Program-made: the position numbers and the translations under genes
Notes under the pieces: model-generated
The model's database searches: none
Seen by the model: the letters and a program-made list of their open reading frames with translations, nothing else
Told to the model about the DNA's origin: nothing
Origin: Silene conica
Taxonomy: Eukaryota; Streptophyta; Magnoliopsida; Caryophyllales; Caryophyllaceae
NCBI GenBank assembly: GCA_029255685.2
Contig: CM055312.2
Span: 4,984,649 to 5,048,648, forward strand
Reading direction: 5' to 3'
DNA length: 64,000 nucleotides
In this document: piece after piece, positions 45,757 to 56,050 of the stretch
Layout of the letters: the number at the start of each line of letters is the position of its first letter
How positions within the stretch are numbered: the first letter of the stretch is position 1

Positions 45757-47695
45757 AAAACTTTAGTAAAGGAGTTCCTCTTCATCTTCGGAATAATTTA
45801 GCTACAAGGCTGTGTGTAACTGAGGTAACGGAGCATGACAGGTACTTAGGTTTGCCTACTGTGGTGGGTCAGTCAAAGAAAGGTCTAACTGACTTGATTC
45901 GTGATAAGCTTCGTAAGCGGCTTAATGGTTGGCGTGGAAAAGTATTGTCTAGGGCAGGTAAGGAGGTTCTTATATAAAGGCTGTAGCCAATTCACTCCCT
46001 ACCTATGTGATGAGTGTTTTTAAACTTCCCGCTAATTTTTTAGATGAACTTCGCTCCTTAATATATCGGTTTTGGTGGGGTCATGAAGAAGGAAAGCGGG
46101 GTATTAGTTGGGTTGCCTGGCAACGTATGTGTAAGCCGAAGAGCTTGGGTGGATTGGGTTTTAGGGATTTTCATATGTTTAACATGGCACTTCTAGGGAA
46201 GCAGGTTTGGCGACTATTGACGGATGAGAATTGCTTGTGCGCGCGAATTATGAAAGCTCGTTACTATCCGAATGACAGGTTTGAAAATGCGGGACTTGGA
46301 TTCAACCCAAGCTATACTTGGAGGGGTATACTTGAAGCTAAGAGGACTTTGGTTAATGGGTTTAGAAAATGCATTGGGAACGGTCAGAATACTCGAATAT
46401 GGGCTGATTCTTGGCTACCTTATACGAGTTCAGGCAGGATTTTATCTCCGTGCTCCCCGGGTCGGGAACTGATGAGGGTGAGTGATATTTTGGATGATCG
46501 TGGATGGAAGGGGGAGCTGATTGATGAGTTGTTTCAACCTATCGATGCGCGTCGTATTAAGAGCATCCCGCTTAGTAGGCAGCGACCGCCGGATGAGTGG
46601 TATTGGAGTCCTACGAAGGACGGCATTTTCTCGGTAAAGTCCGCTTACCGATTGATAACTGGGGATGATGAGGGTGTAACTGAGGTTGGAGCGTCTTCGT
46701 GGGAGAGGGAGAGGTGGCTTTGGAAGAGGCTATGGACTGTTCCGGTGTGGCCCCGAGTGAAGCTTTTCTGTTGGCAACTCTGCAGGGAAGCCCTTGCAAC
46801 TGGAGCAAACATTGCGACGCGATTCCGAGGTAATATTTCTCTATGTCCTTTCTGTGTTTCTGCTAATGAACATAGCCTGCATCTTTTTCGTTTTTGTGAT
46901 TTTGCTAAGGAGGTTTGGGCGAGGCTGGGATTGGAGGAGGATGAAGGGTCGTGTGGTGGGAGTATTAGGGAGTGGGTGGAGGAGCGGTGGAGAGTTATGG
47001 ATAGTCGTCAGGTAGCAAAGTTCATGGTGGGGTGTTGGGCCTTGTGGGAGCACCGAAATAAGGTTCTATTCGAACAATGGCGGCCGAATGCGTGTTGTGT
47101 CTATAACCGTGTCTTATATATCTTATTTGAGCTGAAGTTTGAAGGGACAAGGGAGGTGAATCGGAACGACAGATTGCAAGCGGAAATGGCAGGGGGTCCG
47201 GAGGGCTGGGAGCGTCCTCCCATGGGTTTTGTAAAGGTAAATGTTGATGCGGGTGTGCGCAGGGATATCGGAACTAGCTGGGGTGGGGTTTGCCGTGGTG
47301 CTGATGGGGAAGTGGTATGGTGTGTGGCGTGTTTGCAAGAGACGGATTGGGAGCCACAGGTTGCGGAAGCGGCTGCAGTTTTGGAGGGAGTTCTCGAAGC
47401 TAGTAGTAAAGGGCATCAGAATGTCGTGTTTGAAAGTGATTGTTTTCAAGTGGTCGAAGCGTTGAAAAGGAAGACTAGTGGTCGTACTGTTTTTTATTTG
47501 ATTATTCAGGACATTTTAAGTTGTTGTACGTCTTTTAATTCTGTTGTTTGGTCTTTTACGCGTCGGGCGAACAATAATGTCGCTCATGTTTTAGCTCACT
47601 TGTCTCCGCTATCTGTAGGTAAGTCTGTGTGGTCGGAATTTATTCCGGAGTCAGTGAGTTCTGCTGTCATGATTGATTTTGCGTTTATGAAATAA
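45757..47695 (+). pseudogene. LINE 2 RT C-terminus, zf-RVT and RNase H
   Basis: Two frames join at 45,970-45,980. A 2-bp insertion in the IKAVANSLPTY motif (ATATAAAGG where ATAAAGG is expected) breaks the frame. Downstream, 562 residues are open: the RT thumb-type region, FCWQLCREALATGANI, CPFC zinc ligands, and RNase H (VNVDAG ... ESDCFQVVEAL ... ANNNVAHVLAH), with a stop at 47,695. RT catalytic motifs are absent because of the truncation. Confidence 0.85.
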
Positions 47696-47720
47696 GGCTT
47701 TTGCCTTTCATCAAAAAAAA
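45757..47720 (+). mobile_element. L1-type LINE 2, strongly 5' truncated
   Basis: The element starts late in the RT domain (FSKGVPLHL... YLGLPTVVGQSKKGL) and runs through zf-RVT and RNase H to an A-rich tail at 47,711-47,725. The sequence AAAAACTTT occurs at both borders and is a candidate TSD, although part of it coincides with LINE coding sequence. It is a relative of LINE 1 and lies within the Helitron. Confidence 0.82.
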
Positions 47721-47725
47721 AAAAA

Positions 47726-48472
47726 AACTTTGGATAAGGACGACGTCTCAGTGAACACAATTTTTTAATTGAAATGAGCGTATATGTCATAAATTTAAGG
47801 CAAGTTAAATAATTATTAGAATAAAACAAAAGCATAAGACATGTAAAAATGCAAATATTTGTCTTATATGGTCAAGTGATATAATATTTGACACGCTTTA
47901 ATTTTAAAACGAAATACGTTCATACTAATGAGGACTAACCGATCGATGAATTATTAAGAGTCAATTTTCTTCATACTTATTTAAACCTTGAAAAATATTT
48001 TGCTAGCGAATAAATTAACTAGAAATTTACATAAATTAACTTGAAAGCCCTTTTTTTAAAAACAAAAATTATTCCGGGTTGGGCTATAAGTTCTCACGCG
48101 TTCTCATTTAAGACCGTCTTACTTAAGATCTCTCATAAGTCATAACTCATATCCGAGTTTGAAAACTAATGAAATTTGTGATTATTTTTGAATATCGTAC
48201 GAAATAATTTAAAAAACCAAACTCTACATTTTCGAGTATCTGTTACCTTTCAGATTAGTTATACACTTGAACATATTCTGATCGAATGGTAATGATTAAC
48301 AAATTAAATTTATATGTACGTCGAATCTTCGGTTATCGATTTATTTATATTAATATTATCACAACGTTGAACATTTAATCACACTCATTTTGTAGGTTTA
48401 TGTATTCAGTGATAAGATTGATCGACATCTGTTATTACGATCCGTGCATTTTTTGCACGGGTTTTAAACTAG
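47726..48472 (+). other. Helitron 3' portion; no gene
   Basis: AT-rich DNA ending in the diagnostic hairpin (48,442-48,460) and CTAG (48,469-48,472). No ORF is supported. Confidence 0.75.
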
Positions 48473-48830
48473 TCAACATTTAAGAATTAAAATTCAATTA
48501 GGATTTAAAATGATTAGGAATACAATTATATGCGGTCTAGCCTAAAAAAACACTTCTTTTTTCTTGTCAATTATTTATTTGACTTTTAATTAAAATATCT
48601 TTATAAATAAAAATAATAAATAAATAATTAAAATAAAGAGTACAATATGGTTGCCAATATTAAGTACTGGGTATAAATCGAGCAAATACGTATAATAGTA
48701 GTATTACACTACTACGAAAACGTGAGGAGCATTAAGATCGTTTGACTTTACCAAATCAAGCTACAACTCATAATGCTGTGACGGGGCAAACAAAATGTAC
48801 CTTAAAGACAAATTACTTGTGTTTTTTATA
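48473..48830. repeat. Duplicated block U2, right half
   Basis: Matches 7564-7950, beginning TCAACATTTAAGAATTAAAA. Together with 11,418-11,813 it forms the copy interrupted by the Helitron. Confidence 0.85.
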
Positions 48831-48952
48831 CACATTTTACTTTTATCTTTACTACTCAAACGAATGATCTTTGACGATGGATATACCTATCACCAAAAAA
48901 ACTTATTAAAAAATAGGAAAAATACAAATTACTACAAGTTCAAAAAATTATA

Positions 48953-49237
48953 CTCTCTCTTACCCAATTTAAGTGTCCCATTGTACATTTTCGTCTATTC
49001 AGCAAATTGTCCCGTTGTCCATTTTTAGTAAGTTTTTTACTAATGTTTTACCATTCCACCCTTATTAATTTTCATTTATTACTCACTCACCCACCCATTT
49101 TCCTACTTACTTTATGTACAAATCATAACACCCTCTCTCCAATCTACATACCATACCGAACCAAAATATTAAAAAACTAATATCTCATAGTATTGTCCTT
49201 TCATGACAATGGGACATTTAAGTTGGGTAGGAGGGAG
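48953..49237. mobile_element. Stowaway MITE 2
   Basis: About 285 bp with CTCTCTCTTACCCAATTTAA at the left and the inverse of TTTAAGTTGGGTAGGAGGGAG at the right, flanked by TA. The TIR families of Stowaway 1 and 2 differ. Confidence 0.85.
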
Positions 49238-49985
49238 TATATTACTACCTAATATAATTAATTTTGCAACTTACTACCTAAAATCACACAACATTAATCA
49301 CTTTGCTACCTTTTTGACGAAAATCGAACTTAAGTTAGTTTTAAATGTTCGGAATATGTTGAATGACGATTTTACCCCTCCCTTCATATTTCCTCCCTCC
49401 TTCGCTCCCTCCCAACTTTCTCTATCACACCTAATTAATTAAATTCATTAATTAATTTCATCAAATTGATCATCGCACCATTGACTTACCGCTATGTATG
49501 CTTCCTTTCTTCGCTTTTCTTTCTGTTTTACCGGTTTATATTAATATTAATTAATTAAGTTTAATTTGTTGAAGTTTATATATCAGATTGTTTCATTTTT
49601 CTGGGTTTAGTCCGTTGGATCTCTGTTTGTGTATAATTCTCCCAATTTATGGAGATAAAAAATGGAGGGAAATTAGAAGGTGAATGGATCTACTGAGGAA
49701 AATGGAAGGAGATTGATGGATGAGTTAAAATTTGGAAATGGGTTTTATTGAATGAGAGAATTGTGTTTTAAGGGAGGAAAGAGAGGGGGAAGGGTAATAT
49801 AGGTATTAATTTAGGTTTGAAATTAAAAAGGGCGAAATAAACTAATTTCCGTCATTTTTTAGCAATTTCCGTCATGTTGGTAGTAATCGTGTAAGTTTTT
49901 ACACTTATTAGGTTGTTATTTGAATAATTCAACATATTAGGTAGTAATATGCAAAAGTTTAGACATATTAAGTAGTAATATGCTA
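49238..49985. mobile_element. MITE-like element with ATTACTACCTAATAT ends
   Basis: The left (TATTACTACCTAATATAATT) and right (ATTAGGTAGTAATATGCAAA and ATTAAGTAGTAATATGC) ends are imperfect inverses. The 700-bp interior has no ORF; the patch 49,600-49,800 looks leader- or intron-like. Confidence 0.5.
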
Positions 49986-50540
49986 AATAACCAAAATAAA
50001 TATTAAAAATTGCATATAATTGTACATATAAGCTGATAAGGACACAATTAGCAAGGAGATGTATAATTGTTCAATAAACGAAAAGGCTAGAGTTCCACCA
50101 ACCAACAAACGCCACTTGTCAAACTTGTTGAATCTTGCTAAAATGACTAATATCTTTGATTGCCTCGGTAATCAACACCTGCTAATTGGTTTTTTTTGGA
50201 AATTAACACCTAACCTAGTTATATTATTTCCTCTCTCCTATTTTTTTATTCAACTCTAATTTGTTTTTAAATACTTGTATTTCGTATTTATTCTGTATAC
50301 GGTATATTATACGTATTCCGTATTCATTCTGTATTTGTACGTTGTATTTATACGCTATTAATTACTCTTTTTCTTTTTTATTTATATGCTATTTAATTAC
50401 TCATTTCCTTTTTATTTGTAATTGCAACTTATTTTTTTTTATACTTTTCATTTGTAGTCTGTTATTATTTTTTTTATTTTGGTTAGTAAATTTCATTTAC
50501 ATTATTATTTATATTTATATTTTCTTGTTTAACATATTTT

Positions 50541-50735
50541 TGCATGTGTTTACGTTTACATAATTATTTTTTTATGATTAATATTTTTTTGTGCATGTGT
50601 TTACTTTTATATAATTATTTTTTTATGATTAATATTTTTTTGTGCATGTGTTTACGTTTATATAATTATTTTCTTATTCTTGAGTAATATTTTATTTTTG
50701 TGCATGTGTTTACGTTTATATAATTTGTTTTATTT
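50541..50735 (+). repeat. ~62-bp tandem repeat
   Basis: Four copies containing TTTGTGCATGTGTTTACGTT followed by TATATAATTATTTTTTTATG. Confidence 0.85.
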
Positions 50736-51189
50736 ATATGCCATGTTTAACATTTTTATTTGTTTTGCAAATGTTTAATTTTTGTTGACTTAATAAATAA
50801 TTTGTTTAGTTTATAATTTTCAATAACTTCAGTTAATTACGTAATCCTTTAATTTTTTTTACCTCAAATTTTTTTACTTTAGATAAATATTCGATAAGAT
50901 CTTAATATTTTACATAATTCATATTTGTTTTTGTTGGCTTAAAATAAAAATATTGTTGTAGTTATGGTTAAATGAAATGAAAAAAAACGAAGAGTCATTA
51001 GGGTTTTGCTTGCTTGGTTTAGGCGGGAAATGCTACCATTAGTTGGGTAATTTTGGAGGGAAACAATGTAGTATAAGTAAGATCATTCCCTCCATAATTT
51101 AAATCATCCAAATTACAACTTAATTACTAGCTAAATCACATATTACCTACTAAATCACATCCTCACTACCCTAAGTCGAAGAAGAGAAA

Positions 51190-51673
51190 ATGTTGGAAGA
51201 GAGAAAAGCTCATGTTAGAGACATTGTCACAACTAGATAACTGTTCATGAGAGAGTTAATAAAACAAGTTGGCCCTAATGCTGTCCAAAGTGCTATAACC
51301 CATAAATGAGTTCCTCGTTGGTTTATATGAGGAGGAATTTAACAGGCTCAATTGGGAAAAATTTGAGCTTGACAGAATGTATTGGAAGAGAGCTGGCGAA
51401 GGAGTAGAGATGTTAGCTACCCCTAAAGTTGACGACTGCATCGTGAGGGTGGAGGAGGACGACGACGATGTCGAGGTGGTTGAGGTTCTAGCAACCCCAC
51501 CGAAACCTACAAGGGCCACGGTTGTTGCTAAGGGGAAATCTCCTTGTGTTGCTACCCCTGACCTACGCCAACCAAAAATATCAAAGAAGAGGTTGGGGAG
51601 AACTCATCCAAGAAGAGTCAATCCTAAGAAGCTTAGATTTGATTCTTGTGTTGGTTGTAGTTATCATGTTTAA
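51190..51673 (+). pseudogene. Unrecognised degraded ORF, acidic/basic tail
   Basis: One frame gives MLEERKAHVRDIVTTR, a stop, then LFMRELIKQVGPNAVQSAIT. After a frameshift near 51,300 another frame continues EFLVGLYEEEFNRLNWEKF, MYWKRAGEGV, an acidic run (VEEDDDDVEVVEV) and a basic tail (KKRLGRTHPRRVNPKKLRF) ending at 51,673. The pieces read as one helical protein with a stop and a frameshift. The family is unknown. Confidence 0.35.
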
Positions 51674-51831
51674 TTAGATTTGTTTTTTTTACTGTTATTA
51701 TCTTTGTATCCGTTTTTAATATTGATGAAATTTAATTTCGTTATTTCATATTATCATTTGCGTTATTTTTATTGCATTTATAAATTAAAGCTACAATAAG
51801 AAAGTAAAATTAAAAATTCATTTTTTAATGT

Positions 51832-52788
51832 TTTATTAAATTAAACGAAAAAAGCAAAATGGTGACCTTCAACATTCTCAATTAAATTATTTAATTTTAA
51901 AAAGAAAATCATATTGTCATTCTCCATAAAATTGAATGATTGTTTGTCTTCCCCATGCAACTAAACTAATTAATGATTTAAAAAAATTAATTGATAACAA
52001 AAACATTTTAAAATAACGTAATATAAAAAAAAAATAAAGATAATTTTATGTTAATGTAAAAGTGTCTTCTTAACCAATTTTCACGTAAATAAGAAAATTA
52101 CGTAACTTGTAGAATGAACTAAATTAAACTACGTCTTTTTATTGGCATATTAAATTAAACGAAAAAAAAACGAAATGGTTACCTTCAACATTCTGAATAA
52201 AATTATATATTGTAAAAAGAAAATAATAAAAGGTTGGTTAACTTTTGTCATTCTCCATAAAATAGAATGCTTGTTTGTCTTCCCCATTCAACTAAACTAA
52301 TTAATGATTTAAAAAAAATTAATCGATAACAGAAACATTTTAAAATAACGTAATATAAAAAAATAAAGATAATTTTATGTTAATGTAAAAGTGTCTTACC
52401 CAATTTTCAACCCAATTTTCACGTAAATAATAAAATTACGTAACTTGTAAAATAAACTAAATTAAACTACGTCTTTTTATTGGCATATTAAATTAAACGA
52501 AAAAAAAAACGAAATGGTTACCTTCAACATTCTGAATAAAATTATATAATTGTAAAAAGAAAATAATAAAAGGTTGGTTAACTTTTGTCATTCTCCATAA
52601 AATTGAATGATTGTTTGTCTTCCCCATGTAAGTTGATTAATTAAATGATTTAAAAAAAAAAATTGCCAACAAAAACGTTTTAAAATAACGTAATGTAAAA
52701 AAATAACGATAATTTTATTTTAATGTAAAAGTGTCTTAACCAATTTTCACGTAAATAAAAAATTAACGAAACTTGTAGAATAAAACTA
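51832..52788 (+). repeat. Three tandem copies of a ~310-350-bp unit
   Basis: Each copy starts near ATTAAATTAAACGAAAAAA and contains CCTTCAACATTCT, GTCATTCTCCATAAAAT, TTGTTTGTCTTCCCCAT and TAATGTAAAAGTGTCTT. Fragments recur at 55,730-55,960. No ORF. Confidence 0.88.
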
Positions 52789-54349
52789 GGGTCGTGTTAA
52801 ATATCGTCGACACATTACTAATTATCGTCGACACATTAACATGAAATACCCATTTTGCCCCCAGCAATCCTCTAAATCTACAACTTCATTTTCGGACTTA
52901 AAAACCATATCGGGTTTTTACGAAATTCAAAAACTCGGTTTTCTTTGAAAATACAAAAATCGGTTTTTCTAGAAAATACAAAATCCACGTTTTGAAGAAC
53001 GGTTTTCAACGATGAGCGACAATGACGAGGTTAGTTTACGATTTTAATTTGTTTGAAATTTACGATTTTTAGTTGTTTGAAATTTAGGATTTGTAATATT
53101 GTAGAACGGATTAGCGTAGATTCCCGAAGCCGGTATGTTTTTTTAAAAAAAAAAAAAAAAAAGGAAAAATTGTCGGACGAAGAAATTTTTCGTCCACGGT
53201 TGGTATGGGGCGAATGGGATTTTCGTCCAGGGTGGGTGTGGGACGAAAATCCCATCTGTCTGGCCATGGTTTGGGACGCAGATGGGCCACGTCTGGCACT
53301 GGTTTGGGACGAACCAGTGCCACGTCTGGGACAGGGTCTGGACGTGAATGTTCTTTGTCCCAGACCTGTTCTGGACGTGAATGTTCTTTGTCCCAGACCT
53401 GTTCTGGACGTGAATGTTCTTTGTCCCATTTTTTTTTTTTTTTTTTAAAATTAACCGTAACCCTAATCGTAATCGTAACCCTAACCCTAACCCTAACCCC
53501 TAAACCGTAATCATGAACGTAATTATCGAACCGTGTGCAGGTTTATGATGATGGAGACGGTGTTGACTACTCTAGTCATTTTACCACCGGGTAAGTAATT
53601 TTAAAAAATAAATAAATTTTTTTTAAAAAAAACAAACCTAAAACCTAAACCCTAAAACCCTAACCCTAATCCCTAATTTTAAAAAAAAAAAAAAAAAACG
53701 GACGAAGAACCCATTCGTCCAAACCCATGCCCAGACGACCCCCCATTCGTCCCAAACCCTTCCCAGACGTAACCCCCTTACGTCCCCAACCCACCCCAGA
53801 CGAAACAACCTTTCGTCCAAACCCACCCCTGGACGCAACACTTCTTCGTCCCAAACCCCACCCAGACGGACATCAATTTCGTCCCACCCCCCACCCAGAC
53901 GAACCAGTTCTTCGTCCCATTATTATTTTATTTTTTTTTTAATTTTTTCGATCGGTTTTTGGCAACAATTCGACACAAAATCGGGTCAAAAATACCTACA
54001 AATCCAACAACCAACCTACAATTCAATCCTAATTCCGTAAAAAACTAAGGCATCTATCCTAAATCCGTTTCTAATCTATCAAAATAACAAGAAATCAACC
54101 TAAAAACAAAACTACGAAGTAAGAAATACATACCGTGTTCAAGTTACGAAATTGAGACGGAAAAATTGTTGTTGACAATATACGGTTTTTGAATTTGAAT
54201 TTGAATTTTGTTAGGTGAGAAATGAAAATTGAGTTATTATTATTTAAATATAAAGGAAAAAGGAAGGGGGATGGGAGGGGTAGTTTAGGTAGTTCACTAA
54301 TTTGTGTCGACGATAATTAGTAATGTGTCGACGACGTATAGTAGGTTGG
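52789..54349 (+). mobile_element. TIR element with inverted GC-rich arrays
   Basis: The 8-bp sequence TAAAACTA flanks it (52,781-52,788 and 54,350-54,357). The subterminal inverted repeats share CGTCGACACATTACTAATTA followed by TCGTCGACACA. Inside, a GGGACGAA-type array (53,165-53,430) and its inverse (53,695-53,925, TTCGTCCCAAACCC-type) face each other around two small exons. I cannot place the superfamily; an 8-bp TSD fits hAT, while 8-9 bp also occurs in Mutator-like elements. Confidence 0.65.
53012..53590 (+). pseudogene. Two small exons of a truncated or captured gene
   Basis: Exon 53,012-53,029 (MSDNDE) and exon 53,541-53,590 (VYDDGDGVDYSSHFTTG) are joined by an intron GTTAGT...GTGCAG; a second donor GTAAGT follows at 53,591. 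The next exon is absent. An acidic N-terminus of this kind also occurs in FAR1-type MULE genes, but 23 residues cannot identify the gene. Confidence 0.35.
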
Positions 54350-54401
54350 TAAAACTAACATATTATATTATCCGAAAGAATAAAGAAATTACGTTTTGAA
54401 T

Positions 54402-54440
54402 TTTAGGGTTTAGGGTTTAGGGTTTAGGGTTTAGGGTTTC
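54402..54440 (+). repeat. Short TTTAGGG array
   Basis: About five tandem TTTAGGG units, the plant telomere motif, in an internal position. Shorter CCCTAAC runs at 53,460-53,505 and 53,640-53,672 are similar. Confidence 0.9.
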
Positions 54441-54469
54441 TAATATTTGAAGTTTAGGGTTTCTATATA

Positions 54470-54635
54470 ACAACAACAAGTATGTCATACAGTATAACAT
54501 TTCTATAATTAGACCTACATCCATGTTCCCGTTCAATAACAAGTGTGACATATATAACATTTCTATAATTAGACCTACGTCCATGTTCCCGATCAATAAC
54601 AAGTATGTCATATATAACATTTCTATAATTAGACG
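54470..54635 (+). repeat. ~63-bp tandem repeat
   Basis: Three copies of a unit with CAATAACAAGTATGTCATAT, ATAACATTTCTATAATTAGA and CCTACGTCCATGTTCCCG. Confidence 0.88.
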
Positions 54636-54860
54636 ATACGTATTAATTTGACGATAGATGTAGCATTTCAATTTTAAAATACGTAGAACTTTAATTTTAA
54701 AATAGATGTACTAACATTTCAATTATCTTCCAAAGTCAGAAAATACCCAAATCAATCCCCACTTTCTCTTTCTCTCATCCAAACCGTCACTTTCTCCTTC
54801 TCTCTAAAAAAACAAAACCCTCACCTTCTCTCTACAAAAAAACAAACCCTAATTTCTAAA

Positions 54861-55133
54861 ATGGAACCACTACGAACAGATATCGAAAAACTCATTGAAA
54901 AGTTCGAGGGTGCCATGGCCCTAGGACGTCAACAGAAGTTGGCGTTGATGAAGGAGGTTGTTGAGGCGCTCGAGTTTCGGAACCGGGCTGTTGAGGAGGG
55001 TATTAAGGGTGCTGATGAAGCACTCGATTCTGGCATCGCCTTGTTGATTCAAGGCTACGAAAAATGTGCTTCAATTTTGAAGCGTCAGGGTGATAATGTA
55101 AAGGAATTAAGGAAATATCTTAGTAGATTTTAG
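54861..55133 (+). CDS. Small helical protein, accessory ORF 1 (90 aa)
   Basis: This 90-residue ORF starts in good context (CTAAAATGG) after a pyrimidine-rich leader (CTCTCTACAAAAAAACAAAC) typical of plant 5' UTRs. It is rich in E, K, L and A with heptad-like spacing (IEKLIEKFEGAM, LMKEVVEALEFRNRAVEEGI), so a coiled coil is likely. There are no cysteine or catalytic motifs. It lies beside the FAR1-type gene and resembles ORFs 2 and 3 in size and leader style but not clearly in sequence. Function unknown. Confidence 0.5.
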   Translation: MEPLRTDIEKLIEKFEGAMALGRQQKLALMKEVVEALEFRNRAVEEGIKGADEALDSGIALLIQGYEKCASILKRQGDNVKELRKYLSRF

Positions 55134-55214
55134 TTTTATTTTCGTTTTCGTTTTGCATGTAAATAAGTTAATTAACTATGGTTGTGGTGTACATATTTTT
55201 ATGGTAATTTAATA

Positions 55215-55440
55215 TTTTATTATGCATGTTTGTGTTCCAGTGTTTTTTTAATTATGCATGTTTGTGTTCCAGTGTTTTTTTAAATTTTGCATGTTTGTGT
55301 TCCAGTGTTTTTTTTAATTATGCATGTTTGTTTTCGTGTTTTTTTTTTTAATTATGCATGTTTGCTTTCCAGTTAGATTTCTATTTAATTATCCATGTTT
55401 TTTTAATTTTGCATGTTTGCATTTTTCTAGCTCTTTCATG
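55215..55440 (+). repeat. ~36-bp tandem repeat
   Basis: Five to six copies of TTATGCATGTTTGTGTTCCA plus GTGTTTTTTTAA, with shortened copies at the right end. Confidence 0.88.
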
Positions 55441-56050
55441 AAAAACCCTAAAAAACTATGGATCCGTCATTTGCATGTGCTTGTTTAGATTAATGAAAGT
55501 TAATAACTAAGTAAAATTAAATTAGATGTTTTTATTGTCACCAGATTGCATTTTCTAGCCATCAGGATTGTAAGAAGAGCGAAAGGCAAGACATATGATG
55601 AATAGGGGCCAATGTTGTTGAAGACTTATGAGATTAGAGCATAGGACATGTGAGTTTAGGGGATGGAAGCTCGTAGTGGACTAGGGTATGGTGGCCTTGT
55701 ACATCATTTACAAAATTAAACACTATCTTTTTATTGTAACCTTCGACATTCTTAGTAAAAGGATACCTTCAACATTCTGTTTTTATTACATTCTTAGTAA
55801 AAGGTTACCTTCAACATTCTGTTTTTATTGTGACCTTCAACATTCTCATTTTATTTTAAATTAAAATTAAACTACCTCTTTTTATTGTGACCTTCAACAT
55901 TCTGATTAATTAATTAGAAAATGTTCCATATAATTGAATGATGGTGTTCCCTTCCCCATTAAATTTAATTACCCAAAAAAAATTAAATACAAGTAAACGA
56001 AATTAATTAATTTTTATTGCAATAATATTAAATAAAATACAAGTAAATTA

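Larger units (their letters stand above)
11814..48472 (+). mobile_element. Helitron (non-autonomous, filled with nested elements)
   Basis: The left end is TCCCTTTACTATAAAAGGGA and the right end is CTAG. Just before CTAG is a hairpin with arms CCGTGCA (48,442-48,448) and TGCACGG (48,454-48,460). The element sits between A (11,813) and T (48,473) with no target duplication. The contiguous paralogue at 7551-7575 (...TTCATAATCAACATT...) is the unoccupied site. All these are Helitron hallmarks. No Rep/helicase gene is visible. Its own sequence appears limited to about 11,814-12,150, perhaps 45,275-45,735, and 47,715-48,472. The rest is later insertions. Confidence 0.85.

Noticed and set aside
53031..53510. 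Overlapping repetitive frames on both strands
   Set aside because: They arise from the GC-rich minisatellite and are open in several frames at once, as expected for a repeat and not a gene.
54402..54440. Telomere or telomere-fusion site
   Set aside because: Only about five TTTAGGG units, in ordinary transposon-rich sequence; such short runs are common in plant genomes.
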